From assembly GCA_902589475.1 (NCBI GenBank), contig CACITD010000001.1, forward strand, positions 48,620-112,619: a DNA stretch of 64,000 nucleotides, written 5' to 3'. Source of the DNA: an uncultured Alphaproteobacteria bacterium. Its GTDB lineage: Bacteria; Pseudomonadota; Alphaproteobacteria; Thalassobaculales; Thalassobaculaceae. Below the pieces are notes generated by a model. That model saw nothing but the letters and a program-made list of their open reading frames with translations. It was not told the DNA's origin and made no database searches. Below, one piece after another: positions 7,360 to 16,847 of the stretch; position 1 is the stretch's first letter, and each line of letters begins with the position of its first letter. The position numbers were made by a program, and so were the translations under genes.

Positions 7360-8550
7360 TTAGGAATTTCGCAAAACTGATAAGAAGATACCTATTATAA
7401 CTGCCGGCAAAGAGATAATTAAAAAAGCAAAGCCATAGCCTCCGACCCAATATCCCAAGCCGAACAGTAAAGGAAAGATGATTTGGCCAATAGCACCAAA
7501 AGCTAAAACTCCACCTGTAATTCGCCCCGCTTCCCCAACCGGTGCAAGCCGAGCGACCTCAGCTAACAAAACTCCATGCCACGAAAGAACAGAGAGACTT
7601 ACACTGCAATTCACAAGCAAACAAGCCGTTCTGCTCCAATCCGCCTCTAAGGCCCCCATAAAACTTGTCGAACATGCCATAACCAATGCCAATAATCCCA
7701 TCAATAATCTTGGCTTAACCAATGTGCTTCCAATCCAACCCCAAAAGATCCGTCCCGGTATGGCAAGAACGGTGGCCATGCCTACAATTTTTCCGGCCTC
7801 TTCCAGACTATAGGCAAGGTCTTCGAATAGGTAAGTTATTGTGAAACCCATATATATCGACTGCATTCCAACAAAACTAAAAGCTACTAAGCCCAACACT
7901 CTCCTTTCACTATGGTTAAGCACATCGCAAAGGTTATCTTTAAAGTCTTTAAGTCTCGGGCGCGCAGTTTCCTCTCTATCTTTATCGAACCGTTCCCTGA
8001 GAGGTTGCAGTATTATAGCTATGAAAACACAGAGTGTAGCCATACCTATAAGCGCCCCGCGCCAACCATAAGTTACAGCTATTGGCACAAGAAGAAGGCC
8101 AGAAATTACTACACCAGCTGGAACGCCCGTTTGCTTTATTGAAAAAACTAAAGGTGCCCATTTTGGAGGGGCGTACACGGCTAAAATTTGAGAACTTGCG
8201 GGCGTCGCAGCTGTTGATCCCAGGCTAATAAAAGATGCGGCTAATGTTAAAAACAAAAACGCGAGAACAGCGCTATCCGCAAACGGCACGAGCGCTAGGC
8301 CAAGCCCCATAAGAACGCATCCGAACTGGCTTGTTCGAAGTGCACCAAAGCGTCTTATGACGCCGCCACAACCTGCCATGCATAGAAGAGAAATAAAGGC
8401 ATAGAAAGCCGTGTATAACAGAACGAGTTCTGCATCGAAATGAAGTTCGCGTGCTACCGCAGGTATCAAGGATGGAATGCCCACTTTTGCTGTTGTCGCA
8501 ACGGTCTGTTGAATTAGCATTGCTGTGATGGCTACGAATAATATCGGCAT
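7360..8550 (-). CDS. MFS transporter (CynX/NimT-like)
   Basis: A 396-residue major facilitator protein with about 12 predicted membrane helices and a charged central loop around residues 190-215 (LRERFDKDREETARPRLKDF). The segment FSIKQTGVPAGVVISG in helix 5 and the glycine-rich first helices resemble the CynX/NimT-like group, which carries small organic anions. The substrate is unknown. The stop lies 19 bases before the aminotransferase ATG on the same strand, suggesting a bicistronic transporter-enzyme pair. The ribosome-binding site is modest. Confidence 0.85.
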   Translation of the reverse strand: MPILFVAITAMLIQQTVATTAKVGIPSLIPAVARELHFDAELVLLYTAFYAFISLLCMAGCGGVIRRFGALRTSQFGCVLMGLGLALVPFADSAVLAFLFLTLAASFISLGSTAATPASSQILAVYAPPKWAPLVFSIKQTGVPAGVVISGLLLVPIAVTYGWRGALIGMATLCVFIAIILQPLRERFDKDREETARPRLKDFKDNLCDVLNHSERRVLGLVAFSFVGMQSIYMGFTITYLFEDLAYSLEEAGKIVGMATVLAIPGRIFWGWIGSTLVKPRLLMGLLALVMACSTSFMGALEADWSRTACLLVNCSVSLSVLSWHGVLLAEVARLAPVGEAGRITGGVLAFGAIGQIIFPLLFGLGYWVGGYGFAFLIISLPAVIIGIFLSVLRNS

Positions 8551-8592
8551 ATTAATTATCTCGAAGAATGAGACCTTTTGTTAATTATATAC

Positions 8593-8994
8593 TTATCCAT
8601 TGCGCCCCATTAATTTATCGATAGCTCTTCTATCACTTTTGGTAGGTCGTCCTGCCCCGGGTTCTCTTTTAATCAAGTTGTTGCTAAAATTAACAGAGCT
8701 ATTTTCAATGGCTCTTTGTTTTGTTGGAGGGGCCAAATCTTCAAACAGTAATTCAGCCTCCTTTGCTGGACCTCGACGATCCGCAAGAAACAGAACTTTA
8801 ACGACTCGGATTACATGCCCTTGCGGAAAAGTGAGGATGTCGTTGGGCCGGACTAACTGGTTTGACTTAGTGACAACTCTTCCAGAAAGACGCAATTTTC
8901 CACTACCGAGTAATTTTGTAGCTAAACTCCGGCTCTTAAAAAATCTCCCGCACCAAAGCCACTTATCCAACCGTTGAGAAACTTTATCAGTCAT
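8593..8994 (-). CDS. S4-domain RNA-binding protein (Hsp15-like)
   Basis: A 133-residue basic protein with an N-terminal S4 RNA-binding domain. The signature RLDKWLWCGRFFKSRSLATKLLGSGKLRLSGRVV covers residues 8-41, and a basic C-terminal tail follows (RAIDKLMGRNG). Homologues such as Hsp15 bind 50S subunits that carry stalled nascent chains. Its ATG overlaps the stop of the helicase gene in an ATGA arrangement (8991-8994), so translation is coupled. The helicase-S4 pairing is a conserved alphaproteobacterial arrangement. Confidence 0.88.
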   Translation of the reverse strand: MTDKVSQRLDKWLWCGRFFKSRSLATKLLGSGKLRLSGRVVTKSNQLVRPNDILTFPQGHVIRVVKVLFLADRRGPAKEAELLFEDLAPPTKQRAIENSSVNFSNNLIKREPGAGRPTKSDRRAIDKLMGRNG

Positions 8995-11549
8995 CCTGAT
9001 TGCTCTAACCGAACGTTTTTTAAAACGGCAAATGGCGAGTTAGACTTTGCATTTTGCCCTTTTTCTTTTGGCGCTATTTGATTTCGGTACGATTTCGTCT
9101 CGTCAACTTTTTTTGATCGATAGCTACCTTTTTTGCGCTTAGAATGTCTCCTTTGACTTTTACGTTTGAACATTCTTTTGCCAGGCACGGACTGTTCTTC
9201 AATATATCCAATCCCTCTAAGGATAAGCTTAGTTTCCTCATACCCTAACCCAAGGAGCGATAAAATTTTGTCCTCGATAACGAAAGGTTGCACTTTGGAT
9301 TGTTGTCTTAAAATAACAGCTACGCGTTCTAAAATGTCAGCTCTAACAGCTCGGTTCCCAAGCGGAACAAACCCTAGTGCTAAATAGTATTTATCCGATA
9401 CAGCCGCTTTCTTCTCGACAGTGACCTGTCCGGGTAGAGGCAGATTTAAAGTGCTATTTGGGGAGTTATGTATCCGCCATAATACGGATAAAAGTTCTAT
9501 GGCTTTTGGTTTAAGTAATTCAGGGAAGTACAAGACCTCAGTTCCAAACCTTAGACCAAGTTTTGTTAAGCAGTTGCGATCCACCTGAGATACATTTTTT
9601 AGCAGATTTTTCACTTTATTCTGTAAAACCGTACCAAGATTTTCACTTATTTGAAAAAGAATGCCTCTCGCAGGACTGGCGACATCTACTTTTTTTATTC
9701 GCACCAACGGATTTAGGAATTCCTTTATGTGGTGGTCCAGCCAAATTCTTAATCTTGAAATTATTAACTCTTCTTGCTGAGGTGATATTAAGTCAGATGC
9801 TCTTAGTAAAATTTTTGGCGATAGGGGAGTGTGGCCTAATGCTAGTTGAGCTATTAGATTCGATCTCCAAAAAATTGAGGCACTAGTATCGATAGAGAAT
9901 TTTTCGTCAATATCGTTATTAATATCCTGAGCACGCTTTTTTAACTCAGTTGGTAAGACGCGGCGAACTGCTGCTAACACCGGCTTGGGATCCGATCCCT
10001 TAATCAAATTCGGACTGAATGATAAACCATTTAAATTTCCAACTTTATAACCTTCTACAGACACCTCGCCCTTTGCCGAGATTCCTGCTAATAGCTGATG
10101 ACTATCTTGCATTTTCCTAACAAGAACAGACGCACGAAGGTCTACAAATCTTTGAGTTAACTTCTCATGCAAAGCGTCAGATAATCTATCTTCCACTGCG
10201 CGGGTTTCCTCCTGCCAACGTAAGGGGTCCCTTGTCCAATTATTTCGATTGGATATGTATGTCCAATTTCTAACATGAGCAAGTCTGCTTGATAACGTAT
10301 CTATATCGCCATCAGTGCGATTAAAGCGTTGTATTTGTTTTGCTACCCAATTCTCGGGTAGTTCACCGTCGTTGTCTAAGAGATGGTTAAAAACCTTTTC
10401 TAAAAAATAGCTATGCGACTCTGATAACGTCTTGCTAAAATCAGGTATCTGGCAGACATCCCACAATAATCTTACTGCCAGTTTATTCGACGCTCTTGAC
10501 GCAATATTTTTATTTTTAGACAGGCCTACAAGATGAGTATGGTCAGCAGCATCACGTTTTTTGGTCATAAAAGAATATGGAGGGCTTAATTCCAAGGAAT
10601 GGATCAACGCAGATAAACTTTCAAAGGATAGATCTGTATTTCGCCAGTATGCTCTCAGCTGAGGTTTGAAATTATGGTTTTCTATCGCTTCTACCACTGA
10701 ATCATCTAGCATAGAGCAATCTGCTGTAACGCCGAAAGTTCCATCATTCATATGTCGACCAGCGCGACCGGCTATCTGAGCTAATTCCTGGGGAGATAGG
10801 TGCCTAGACCTTTTACCATCGAATTTTACGCGCTGAGCAAATGCAACGTGATTAATATTTAAATTCAGCCCCATTCCAATAGCGTCTGTGGCAACCAGAT
10901 AGTCAACTTCCCCATTTTGATATATTTCGACCTGTGAGTTCCTGGTTCTTGGAGAAAGCGCTCCTAATACAACAACCGCTCCCCCTTTTTGTTTTCTGAT
11001 TAAGTCAGCGAGCACGTAAACATCTTGAGCGGAAAATGCCACTATGGCTGTCTTTTTTGGTAATCGAGTAATCTTCTTTGATCCAGAATATTTCAATTTA
11101 GATAAACGAGGACGATTAATATACCTAATGCCCGGCAAGACCTTTTTCAGAGTAGTTTCTACAGTTGATGCACCCAAAAAAATTGTCTCTCGTGTTCCTC
11201 GCGCATTAAGTAACCTATCCGTAAACACATGCCCTCTTTCTTGATCAGAAATAAGCTGTATTTCATCGACCGCGAGAAACTCCGTAGATTTGTCGGTTGG
11301 CATGGATTCTACAGTGCACAAAAAATATCGTGCCTTCTTAGGAAGAATTTTCTCTTCGCCCGTGATCAAAGCTACCGCTTGTTTCCCTTTTTGCTCAACC
11401 ACTCGATCGTAGTTTTCTCTGGCTAGCAATCTTAAAGGGAATCCAATGATACCCGACTGATAACTCAACATCCGTTCTATAGCGTAATGCGTTTTTCCTG
11501 TATTCGTGGGACCAAGAACGGCAGTTATTATTGGTGAAGCTGTATCCAC
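8991..11549 (-). CDS. SUV3-like superfamily II RNA helicase
   Basis: An 852-residue helicase related to mitochondrial SUV3 and bacterial MgpS-type enzymes. Walker A is GPTNTGKT (residues 13-20), Walker B is DEIQ (95-98), and motif VI is QIAGRAGR. The rest of the core resembles SUV3 (LSPRTRNSQVEIYQNGEVDYLVATDAIGMGLN). A long helical middle follows. The tail is strongly basic (KRKSQRRHSKRKKGSYRSKK, then about 35 more residues), fitting RNA binding. The start codon is GTG at 11549, directly before the conserved core. It is co-transcribed with the S4 gene and divergent from htpG. Confidence 0.9.
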   Translation of the reverse strand: MDTASPIITAVLGPTNTGKTHYAIERMLSYQSGIIGFPLRLLARENYDRVVEQKGKQAVALITGEEKILPKKARYFLCTVESMPTDKSTEFLAVDEIQLISDQERGHVFTDRLLNARGTRETIFLGASTVETTLKKVLPGIRYINRPRLSKLKYSGSKKITRLPKKTAIVAFSAQDVYVLADLIRKQKGGAVVVLGALSPRTRNSQVEIYQNGEVDYLVATDAIGMGLNLNINHVAFAQRVKFDGKRSRHLSPQELAQIAGRAGRHMNDGTFGVTADCSMLDDSVVEAIENHNFKPQLRAYWRNTDLSFESLSALIHSLELSPPYSFMTKKRDAADHTHLVGLSKNKNIASRASNKLAVRLLWDVCQIPDFSKTLSESHSYFLEKVFNHLLDNDGELPENWVAKQIQRFNRTDGDIDTLSSRLAHVRNWTYISNRNNWTRDPLRWQEETRAVEDRLSDALHEKLTQRFVDLRASVLVRKMQDSHQLLAGISAKGEVSVEGYKVGNLNGLSFSPNLIKGSDPKPVLAAVRRVLPTELKKRAQDINNDIDEKFSIDTSASIFWRSNLIAQLALGHTPLSPKILLRASDLISPQQEELIISRLRIWLDHHIKEFLNPLVRIKKVDVASPARGILFQISENLGTVLQNKVKNLLKNVSQVDRNCLTKLGLRFGTEVLYFPELLKPKAIELLSVLWRIHNSPNSTLNLPLPGQVTVEKKAAVSDKYYLALGFVPLGNRAVRADILERVAVILRQQSKVQPFVIEDKILSLLGLGYEETKLILRGIGYIEEQSVPGKRMFKRKSQRRHSKRKKGSYRSKKVDETKSYRNQIAPKEKGQNAKSNSPFAVLKNVRLEQSG

Positions 11550-11708
11550 GATTTAAACCATCATTGCTTTGTTTTATTTAACCACAAAAGAAAAACTTGC
11601 AATTTGACCCGAGATTGCACATATGACAACTGGCAAAATTTTTTTGTGGTTCCATGATACGCAAATTGTCAAAATAGTTCTACCCAAGTTAGCTGGAGAA
11701 ATTAAAAA

Positions 11709-13592
11709 ATGACGTCGACAAAACGTTCTTTTCAGGCGGAAGTTAGTAAACTTCTTAACATCGTTGCTCACTCACTATACAGCGAGCGCGAGGTCTTTCT
11801 GCGTGAGTTAATATCTAATGCGGCAGACGCATGCGATAAACTAAGGTATTTGGCTCTTACGGACGACACGTTGGTGTCTGGGGATACTAATTTTAATATA
11901 AAAATCAGTGTAAACCAGAAAGATAAAACGTTAATCATTTCCGACAATGGTATCGGGATGAACGAAAGCGAACTCGATGAGAACTTGGGAACAATAGCCC
12001 GTTCCGGAACTGGAGCATTTGTAGAAAGTTTATCTGGAGATGAATCAAAAGATGTTGGCTTAATAGGCCAATTCGGCGTTGGATTTTATTCTGCCTTTAT
12101 GGTTGCGGAGAAAGTAGATGTAATCACAAGAAAAGCGGGGGAGAAAGATGCATGGAGATGGAGTTCTGATGGTTTGGGAGAATATACAGTAGAAAAGGCT
12201 TCTAAAGAAGATCGCGGCTCGAGCATAACACTCTACTTAAAAAAGGATGCTAAAGAATTCCTCGAAGATTTGCGACTTAGGACAATTGTTAAAGCGTATT
12301 CAGATCATATCTCCATTCCAATCGTACTTGTAAAAGATAAAGAGGAAGAAAGCCTCAATGAGGCCTCTGCTATTTGGACACGGCAAAAGAAAGATATTAC
12401 GCAGGATCAATATACTGAATTTTATCGCCACGTAAGTAGTGGTTATGATGAGCCATGGATGACTTCACATTGGCGGGCGGAAGGAAGGTTTGACTATAGT
12501 GCACTCTTATTTGTCCCGTCTAAAAGACCTTTCGACCTTTTTCATCCTGATAGAAAACACAGAGTTAAATTATATGTTAAAAAAGTGTTTATAACAGATG
12601 ATTGTGAAGGGCTTGTGCCGGAATATCTAAGGTTCGTGAAAGGTATAATAGACTGCGAAGATCTTCCATTGAACGTTAGCCGGGAACTTTTGCAAAAGAA
12701 CCAGATGCTGACCTCCATTAGTACTGCTGTTACTAAAAGAGTTCTTAATGAGTTAAAGAAGAAGGCTGAAAAAAAGCCCGAAGAATATGCGGAATTTTGG
12801 GAAAACTTTGGCGCCGTCCTAAAAGAAGGACTTTATGGAATTCCTAATGAACATAAAAATTCCCTTTTGGAATTAGTGAGGTTTAAGTCCTCAACGAGGG
12901 ATGGCTTGGTTAGTTTGAAAGAGTATTTAGCAGGGATGAAAGACGGCCAAGAAAACATTTATTACATAACGGGCGAATCGCAAGAAGCTATAAAAAACTC
13001 GCCGCATCTTGAGGGCTTCGCTGCGAAAGGGATCGAAGTGTTATTACTCTCAGATCCAATTGACGACTTTTGGATTTCTAGCATGTTCGAGGGTTATGAG
13101 GATAAAAAATTCAGCTCGGTTACCAAAGGTTCCGCAGAACTAGAAAACATCGAAGATGCCAAAGACAAAAGTGCCAAAGACAAAAAAGGCGAAAAGAAAT
13201 CCAAGAAAACTGACGTTTCACTATTAATCGCCTCAATTAAACTTACACTGGGAGAATCAGTCAAAGACGTTAAAGAATCCATACGCTTAACTGACTCGGC
13301 ATGTTGCTTGGTAGCTGATGAGGGTGATATGGATATGAACTTGGAGCGCATATTACGTCAACACCAGCAAGTTGCGGATGCGGCTCCCCGCGTCCTTGAA
13401 ATCAATCCAACACACCCGCTTATAAAGGGCTTAGTTAAGAAAGTTAAAGACGGGGAAACTGATCCGATACTAGAAGACGCAGCTTTACTTCTATTCGATC
13501 AGGCTAAGATTATGGACGGTGAACCCGTTAAAGATGTAAAGGCCTTTGCACAGCGAATGTCTAAAGTTATGGAATTAAGTCTTCAAGTATAA
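11709..13592 (+). CDS. htpG: Molecular chaperone HtpG (Hsp90)
   Basis: A 627-residue bacterial Hsp90 of normal length. The GHKL ATPase motifs are all present: ELISNAADACDKLR (Asn and Asp for Mg-ATP), DNGIGM, and GQFGVGFYSAFMVA. The middle domain carries the catalytic-arginine segment NVSRELLQKN, and the C-terminal dimerisation domain is complete. A lysine-rich linker lies near residues 480-500. GGAG lies ten bases before the ATG. The gene is divergent from the helicase and ends seven bases before the convergent ligase gene. I see no confident RpoH-type promoter in the 159-base upstream space. Confidence 0.96.
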   Translation: MTSTKRSFQAEVSKLLNIVAHSLYSEREVFLRELISNAADACDKLRYLALTDDTLVSGDTNFNIKISVNQKDKTLIISDNGIGMNESELDENLGTIARSGTGAFVESLSGDESKDVGLIGQFGVGFYSAFMVAEKVDVITRKAGEKDAWRWSSDGLGEYTVEKASKEDRGSSITLYLKKDAKEFLEDLRLRTIVKAYSDHISIPIVLVKDKEEESLNEASAIWTRQKKDITQDQYTEFYRHVSSGYDEPWMTSHWRAEGRFDYSALLFVPSKRPFDLFHPDRKHRVKLYVKKVFITDDCEGLVPEYLRFVKGIIDCEDLPLNVSRELLQKNQMLTSISTAVTKRVLNELKKKAEKKPEEYAEFWENFGAVLKEGLYGIPNEHKNSLLELVRFKSSTRDGLVSLKEYLAGMKDGQENIYYITGESQEAIKNSPHLEGFAAKGIEVLLLSDPIDDFWISSMFEGYEDKKFSSVTKGSAELENIEDAKDKSAKDKKGEKKSKKTDVSLLIASIKLTLGESVKDVKESIRLTDSACCLVADEGDMDMNLERILRQHQQVADAAPRVLEINPTHPLIKGLVKKVKDGETDPILEDAALLLFDQAKIMDGEPVKDVKAFAQRMSKVMELSLQV

Positions 13593-13598
13593 ATTAGC

Positions 13599-15242
13599 TT
13601 ATTCTTTCGACCTCCGTTTTAAATCACGGAGGTCGAAGGTGAGCTGGCCACTTACCGGATCATCAGTACCACTGACAATTAAGTGTTTCTGAATTTTCTG
13701 CGACCCAGTTTTTGGGAGCGAGCCCAGGAATTTGATCCAGCCTGGAGACTTGAAATACGATAATCTTTCGTTGACATAGGTAAACAACTTTTTAGCAAGA
13801 TGTAGATCAGGTGTATTTCCGGGCTTTAAAACAATACAGGCCATAACCTCTTCTTCTCTTATCGCGTCAGCTACTGCAATTACAGCGACCTGCTCTACTT
13901 CGCTGCATTCTTGAAGGACCCCTTCCACCTCAACCGCAGCTATGTTTTCGCCAGATCGCCTGATAATATTTTTTAGTCTATCAACGAAATGCAACATCCC
14001 GTCCGTTGCTTGGTAAACGATATCGCCGGTATGAAACCAACCACCACGCCACGCTTCTTCTGTAGCTTCCACATCTTTTAGATATCCCGAAAATGCTCCC
14101 AGTCGCGGGGTCTTACCCGAATATCGAACAACTAATTCGCCTTTTTTCTCTGGTGGTAACTTATTCCCGTTTTGATCATGCACTTCTGCTTCTAAGCCCG
14201 GCTTTGATCGTCCTATTGCTCTGGTTCCCCTTTTTCTAGGTTCCGTATTTGCTGCTAATACTCGAACCATTTCAGTCATGCCCCAAATCTCTACAAGAGG
14301 AAAACCGAAGCGGTTTTCAAAAATCTCATGTAAACCTGGTTCAACTCCTGCTCCAAAGCCAAATTTGACAAAGTGACTTTTTTCAAAAGGGGTTTTTTGC
14401 TGATTTAGTAACATAGGTGCAACAACCCCTAGGTAGTGGATTATACTTGCTTTTGTCTCATTTACATCTTGCCACCAACTTTTTGGATGAAACCGATCAG
14501 GTTGTATTTGACAACCACCTGTAAGCATCATCGCCATAGTCGATACTGTTCCAGAATTTACATGGTATAGAGGTAAAGGATTGAAAACACGTTCTTGGCC
14601 GTGGATTATCTCACAAAAGCCACCTAAACTTGCATACCACGCCCCTGACATAAGTTCGTATTGATGCGAGAGCATACATCCTTTTGGAGTCCCAGTTGTA
14701 CCTGATGTATACAAGAGACTACTCTCTGTTGCTGGCTCGACTTCGCCATCCTTCGGAGGCTTTTTTGCCCGAGGGAATTCTCTCTTATTATCATCTAGAC
14801 ACCAAAGCGATATGGGATGTTGCAGGAGTTGAGTAGTCTGGTCTACTTTAGTTTTTTGCTGTTGAAGATAAATTAGGAGTTCGGCTTCTGAGTGTTGCAA
14901 CACAAATGATAGCTCATTTACACTGTAATCTGGATTAATGGGAACGCACGATGCACCAATTTTATTGAGTGCAAGTCTAAAAATTATTTGCTCAGGCCGA
15001 TTGTCCAGAGCGACTGCAACACGGTGTCCAAGACCGTATCCTGCTTGTCTTAAACTTTCCTCCAAAGCGTTAGTCTGCTCGAACGTATCTTGATAGTTTA
15101 TTTCGAAGCCGTCGTTATAATAATTTCTCTCATTAGAAGACGGGACAGCAATGAAGGAGTTCTTAGAATATTTCTCTTTAGTTTTCTCAAACTCCCTGCC
15201 AATCGTAGAATTTAAAACATTTCGAACCAGGTCACTGACCAC
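13599..15242 (-). CDS. Class I acyl-CoA/AMP ligase (crotonobetaine/carnitine-CoA-ligase-like)
   Basis: A 547-residue adenylate-forming enzyme. Motifs are LLYTSGTTGTPKGCML (P-loop), VEIWGMTEMVR (A5), GWFHTGDIVYQATDGMLHFVDRLKN (A7/A8), and KTGSQKIQKH near the C-terminus with the acetylatable-type lysine. Overall layout resembles CaiC-type ligases that activate short polar acids with ATP and CoA. The start is taken as GTG at 15242, because AGGGG lies eight bases upstream and this avoids overlap with the preceding gene; a GTG at 15284 is the alternative. It lies ten bases after the dihydroorotase-like gene on the same strand, so the two may act together. A perfect 11-bp hairpin is embedded in its last codons. 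Confidence 0.83.
   Translation of the reverse strand: MVSDLVRNVLNSTIGREFEKTKEKYSKNSFIAVPSSNERNYYNDGFEINYQDTFEQTNALEESLRQAGYGLGHRVAVALDNRPEQIIFRLALNKIGASCVPINPDYSVNELSFVLQHSEAELLIYLQQQKTKVDQTTQLLQHPISLWCLDDNKREFPRAKKPPKDGEVEPATESSLLYTSGTTGTPKGCMLSHQYELMSGAWYASLGGFCEIIHGQERVFNPLPLYHVNSGTVSTMAMMLTGGCQIQPDRFHPKSWWQDVNETKASIIHYLGVVAPMLLNQQKTPFEKSHFVKFGFGAGVEPGLHEIFENRFGFPLVEIWGMTEMVRVLAANTEPRKRGTRAIGRSKPGLEAEVHDQNGNKLPPEKKGELVVRYSGKTPRLGAFSGYLKDVEATEEAWRGGWFHTGDIVYQATDGMLHFVDRLKNIIRRSGENIAAVEVEGVLQECSEVEQVAVIAVADAIREEEVMACIVLKPGNTPDLHLAKKLFTYVNERLSYFKSPGWIKFLGSLPKTGSQKIQKHLIVSGTDDPVSGQLTFDLRDLKRRSKE
13606..13637. other. Perfect 11-bp hairpin at the htpG/ligase junction
   Basis: TTCGACCTCCG (13606-13616) and CGGAGGTCGAA (13627-13637) are perfect reverse complements around a ten-base loop. 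It starts 14 bases after the htpG stop and occupies the final codons of the convergent ligase gene. There is no T-tract on either side, so it is not a classical intrinsic terminator. It could still block or stabilise the 3' ends of both convergent transcripts. Confidence 0.5.
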
Positions 15243-15252
15243 AAAATAACCC

Positions 15253-16584
15253 CTAGGTGGTTTCAAAAAAACGGACGGCTGCACCTAGCGGTTCACCAAG
15301 GATTTCGTCGTCTTGCATAACTATTTTACCCCGCAAAATTGTTGTGATTGGCCAACCTCTTACTTTCGTGTCATTAAATGGTGTCCAACCACATTTACTT
15401 TCGATCCAATCATTAGTAATGACCCTTTCTGCATTAAGGTCGACAAGTACGAGATCAGCATCATAACCGACTGCTATCCGACCTTTACCCATTATTCCAA
15501 AAATTCTCTGTGGTCCTGCCGCTGTTAGATCAACAACTCGCTCCAGGGTCAGTCTTCCTCGATTCACATGATCTAACAAAAGCGGTAAAGATGTCTGCAC
15601 ACCGGGCATTCCACTCGGACTGCTCGGATAGGGCCGCTCTTTTTCCTCTTTAGTATGAGGAGCATGATCTGATCCAATTACGTCAACAATTCCATTTTGA
15701 ATAGCATCCCAAAGACCATTTTGATGAGAGATGTCTCGGACTGGAGGATTCATCTGAGAGAAAGCACCTAAAGCTTCATAACAATCGGGAGCCGCTAAAG
15801 ACAAATGGTTCAAAGTAACTTCTACAGTGATTAAGTCCTTGTGATTAGCCAAGATGTCCATTTCGTCCTTTGATGAAATATGAAGAACATGAACGCGCCT
15901 ATTAGCATCTCTTGCTAATTGAATTAAACGCTTCGTTGCTCTTACTGCAGATTCTACATCACGCCAATCCGGATGAGCTTCTACGGTCTCAGCCGAAACA
16001 GCTATTCCTTGTCTGGATAAGAGCCGATCTTCATCTTCAGCATGCACGGAAACACGCCTCGTGCCATTGGCCAGAACCATAGCAATAACTTCGTCATCCT
16101 TCGCAAGAAGAGTCCCCGTAGAGCTCCCCATAAATATTTTTACCCCTGCACAGCCCGGAAGACGCTCTAACTCAACAAGTTGGTGGGCATTTTCACTATT
16201 TCCTCCCATAAAAAAAGCAAAATCGCACCAGGCAGTTCGCCTTGCGATCTCCAATTTCTGAGATAGTGTATCCTCATCTAATGTTAATGGACTAGTGTTG
16301 GGCATCTCGAATATGGAAGTTACACCGCCCTTTATTGCTGACCGCGTTCCATGTTCGATATCTTCCTTATGCTCAAGACCGGGTTCTCTGAAATGAACCT
16401 GCGAATCTATCACTCCCGGAAGGACGTGGAGGTTTTTTGCATCTATAACGTTTGCTGCAGAGACACCACCTAGGTCACCTAACGTCACAATTTTCCCATT
16501 AGCTATACCAATATCAGCTTGAGATATTCCTCCCGGAGAAACAATACTTCCATTTTTGATTAACAGATCAACGCTTTTCGACAC
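15253..16584 (-). CDS. Dihydroorotase-like cyclic amidohydrolase with altered HxH motif
   Basis: A 443-residue amidohydrolase of the dihydroorotase/allantoinase/hydantoinase superfamily. Ligands that can be seen are the carboxylated lysine in AGVKIFMGSSTG (Lys149), His181 in VHAEDED, His235 in HVLHISS and Asp306 in GSDHAPHTKEEK. The first motif reads D-S-Q-V-H-F-R-E-P-G, so the first histidine of the usual H-x-H pair is Gln62. GTG at 16584 is chosen as start because GGGGG lies about six bases upstream and it matches the family N-terminus; a TTG at 16656 lacks a binding site. Neighbouring pyrimidine genes are absent and a CoA ligase follows, so the substrate may not be dihydroorotate. Classical pyrC function is possible but unproven. 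Confidence 0.82.
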   Translation of the reverse strand: MSKSVDLLIKNGSIVSPGGISQADIGIANGKIVTLGDLGGVSAANVIDAKNLHVLPGVIDSQVHFREPGLEHKEDIEHGTRSAIKGGVTSIFEMPNTSPLTLDEDTLSQKLEIARRTAWCDFAFFMGGNSENAHQLVELERLPGCAGVKIFMGSSTGTLLAKDDEVIAMVLANGTRRVSVHAEDEDRLLSRQGIAVSAETVEAHPDWRDVESAVRATKRLIQLARDANRRVHVLHISSKDEMDILANHKDLITVEVTLNHLSLAAPDCYEALGAFSQMNPPVRDISHQNGLWDAIQNGIVDVIGSDHAPHTKEEKERPYPSSPSGMPGVQTSLPLLLDHVNRGRLTLERVVDLTAAGPQRIFGIMGKGRIAVGYDADLVLVDLNAERVITNDWIESKCGWTPFNDTKVRGWPITTILRGKIVMQDDEILGEPLGAAVRFFETT

Positions 16585-16847
16585 AACTGGCCCCCATCCG
16601 CTTACGATATTCAATACAAACCACAAAGATGAATTGAAGACAATAACTCGTTCCAACGCACACTAAATTTATCATAGCTTACGGACTGAGAGCGCATGAC
16701 GATACTATGTGTCCATTGGAGTATTAGTAAGTTGCAGTGAAAAAAGAGAGCAACAAGAGAGTCTATTTTTTGTCTTAAGATACCCGTAGGAAAACAAGAG
16801 TAGACAAAAAGCTATTCTTTTCCTTTAGTAAAGTGCCTGGTCTGTGT

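Noticed and set aside
16657..16847. Possible small RNA downstream of rpmJ
   Set aside because: The region has a nine-base repeat TTTTTGTCT/AGACAAAAA but no consensus for 6S, SRP or tmRNA, and no clear promoter or terminator.
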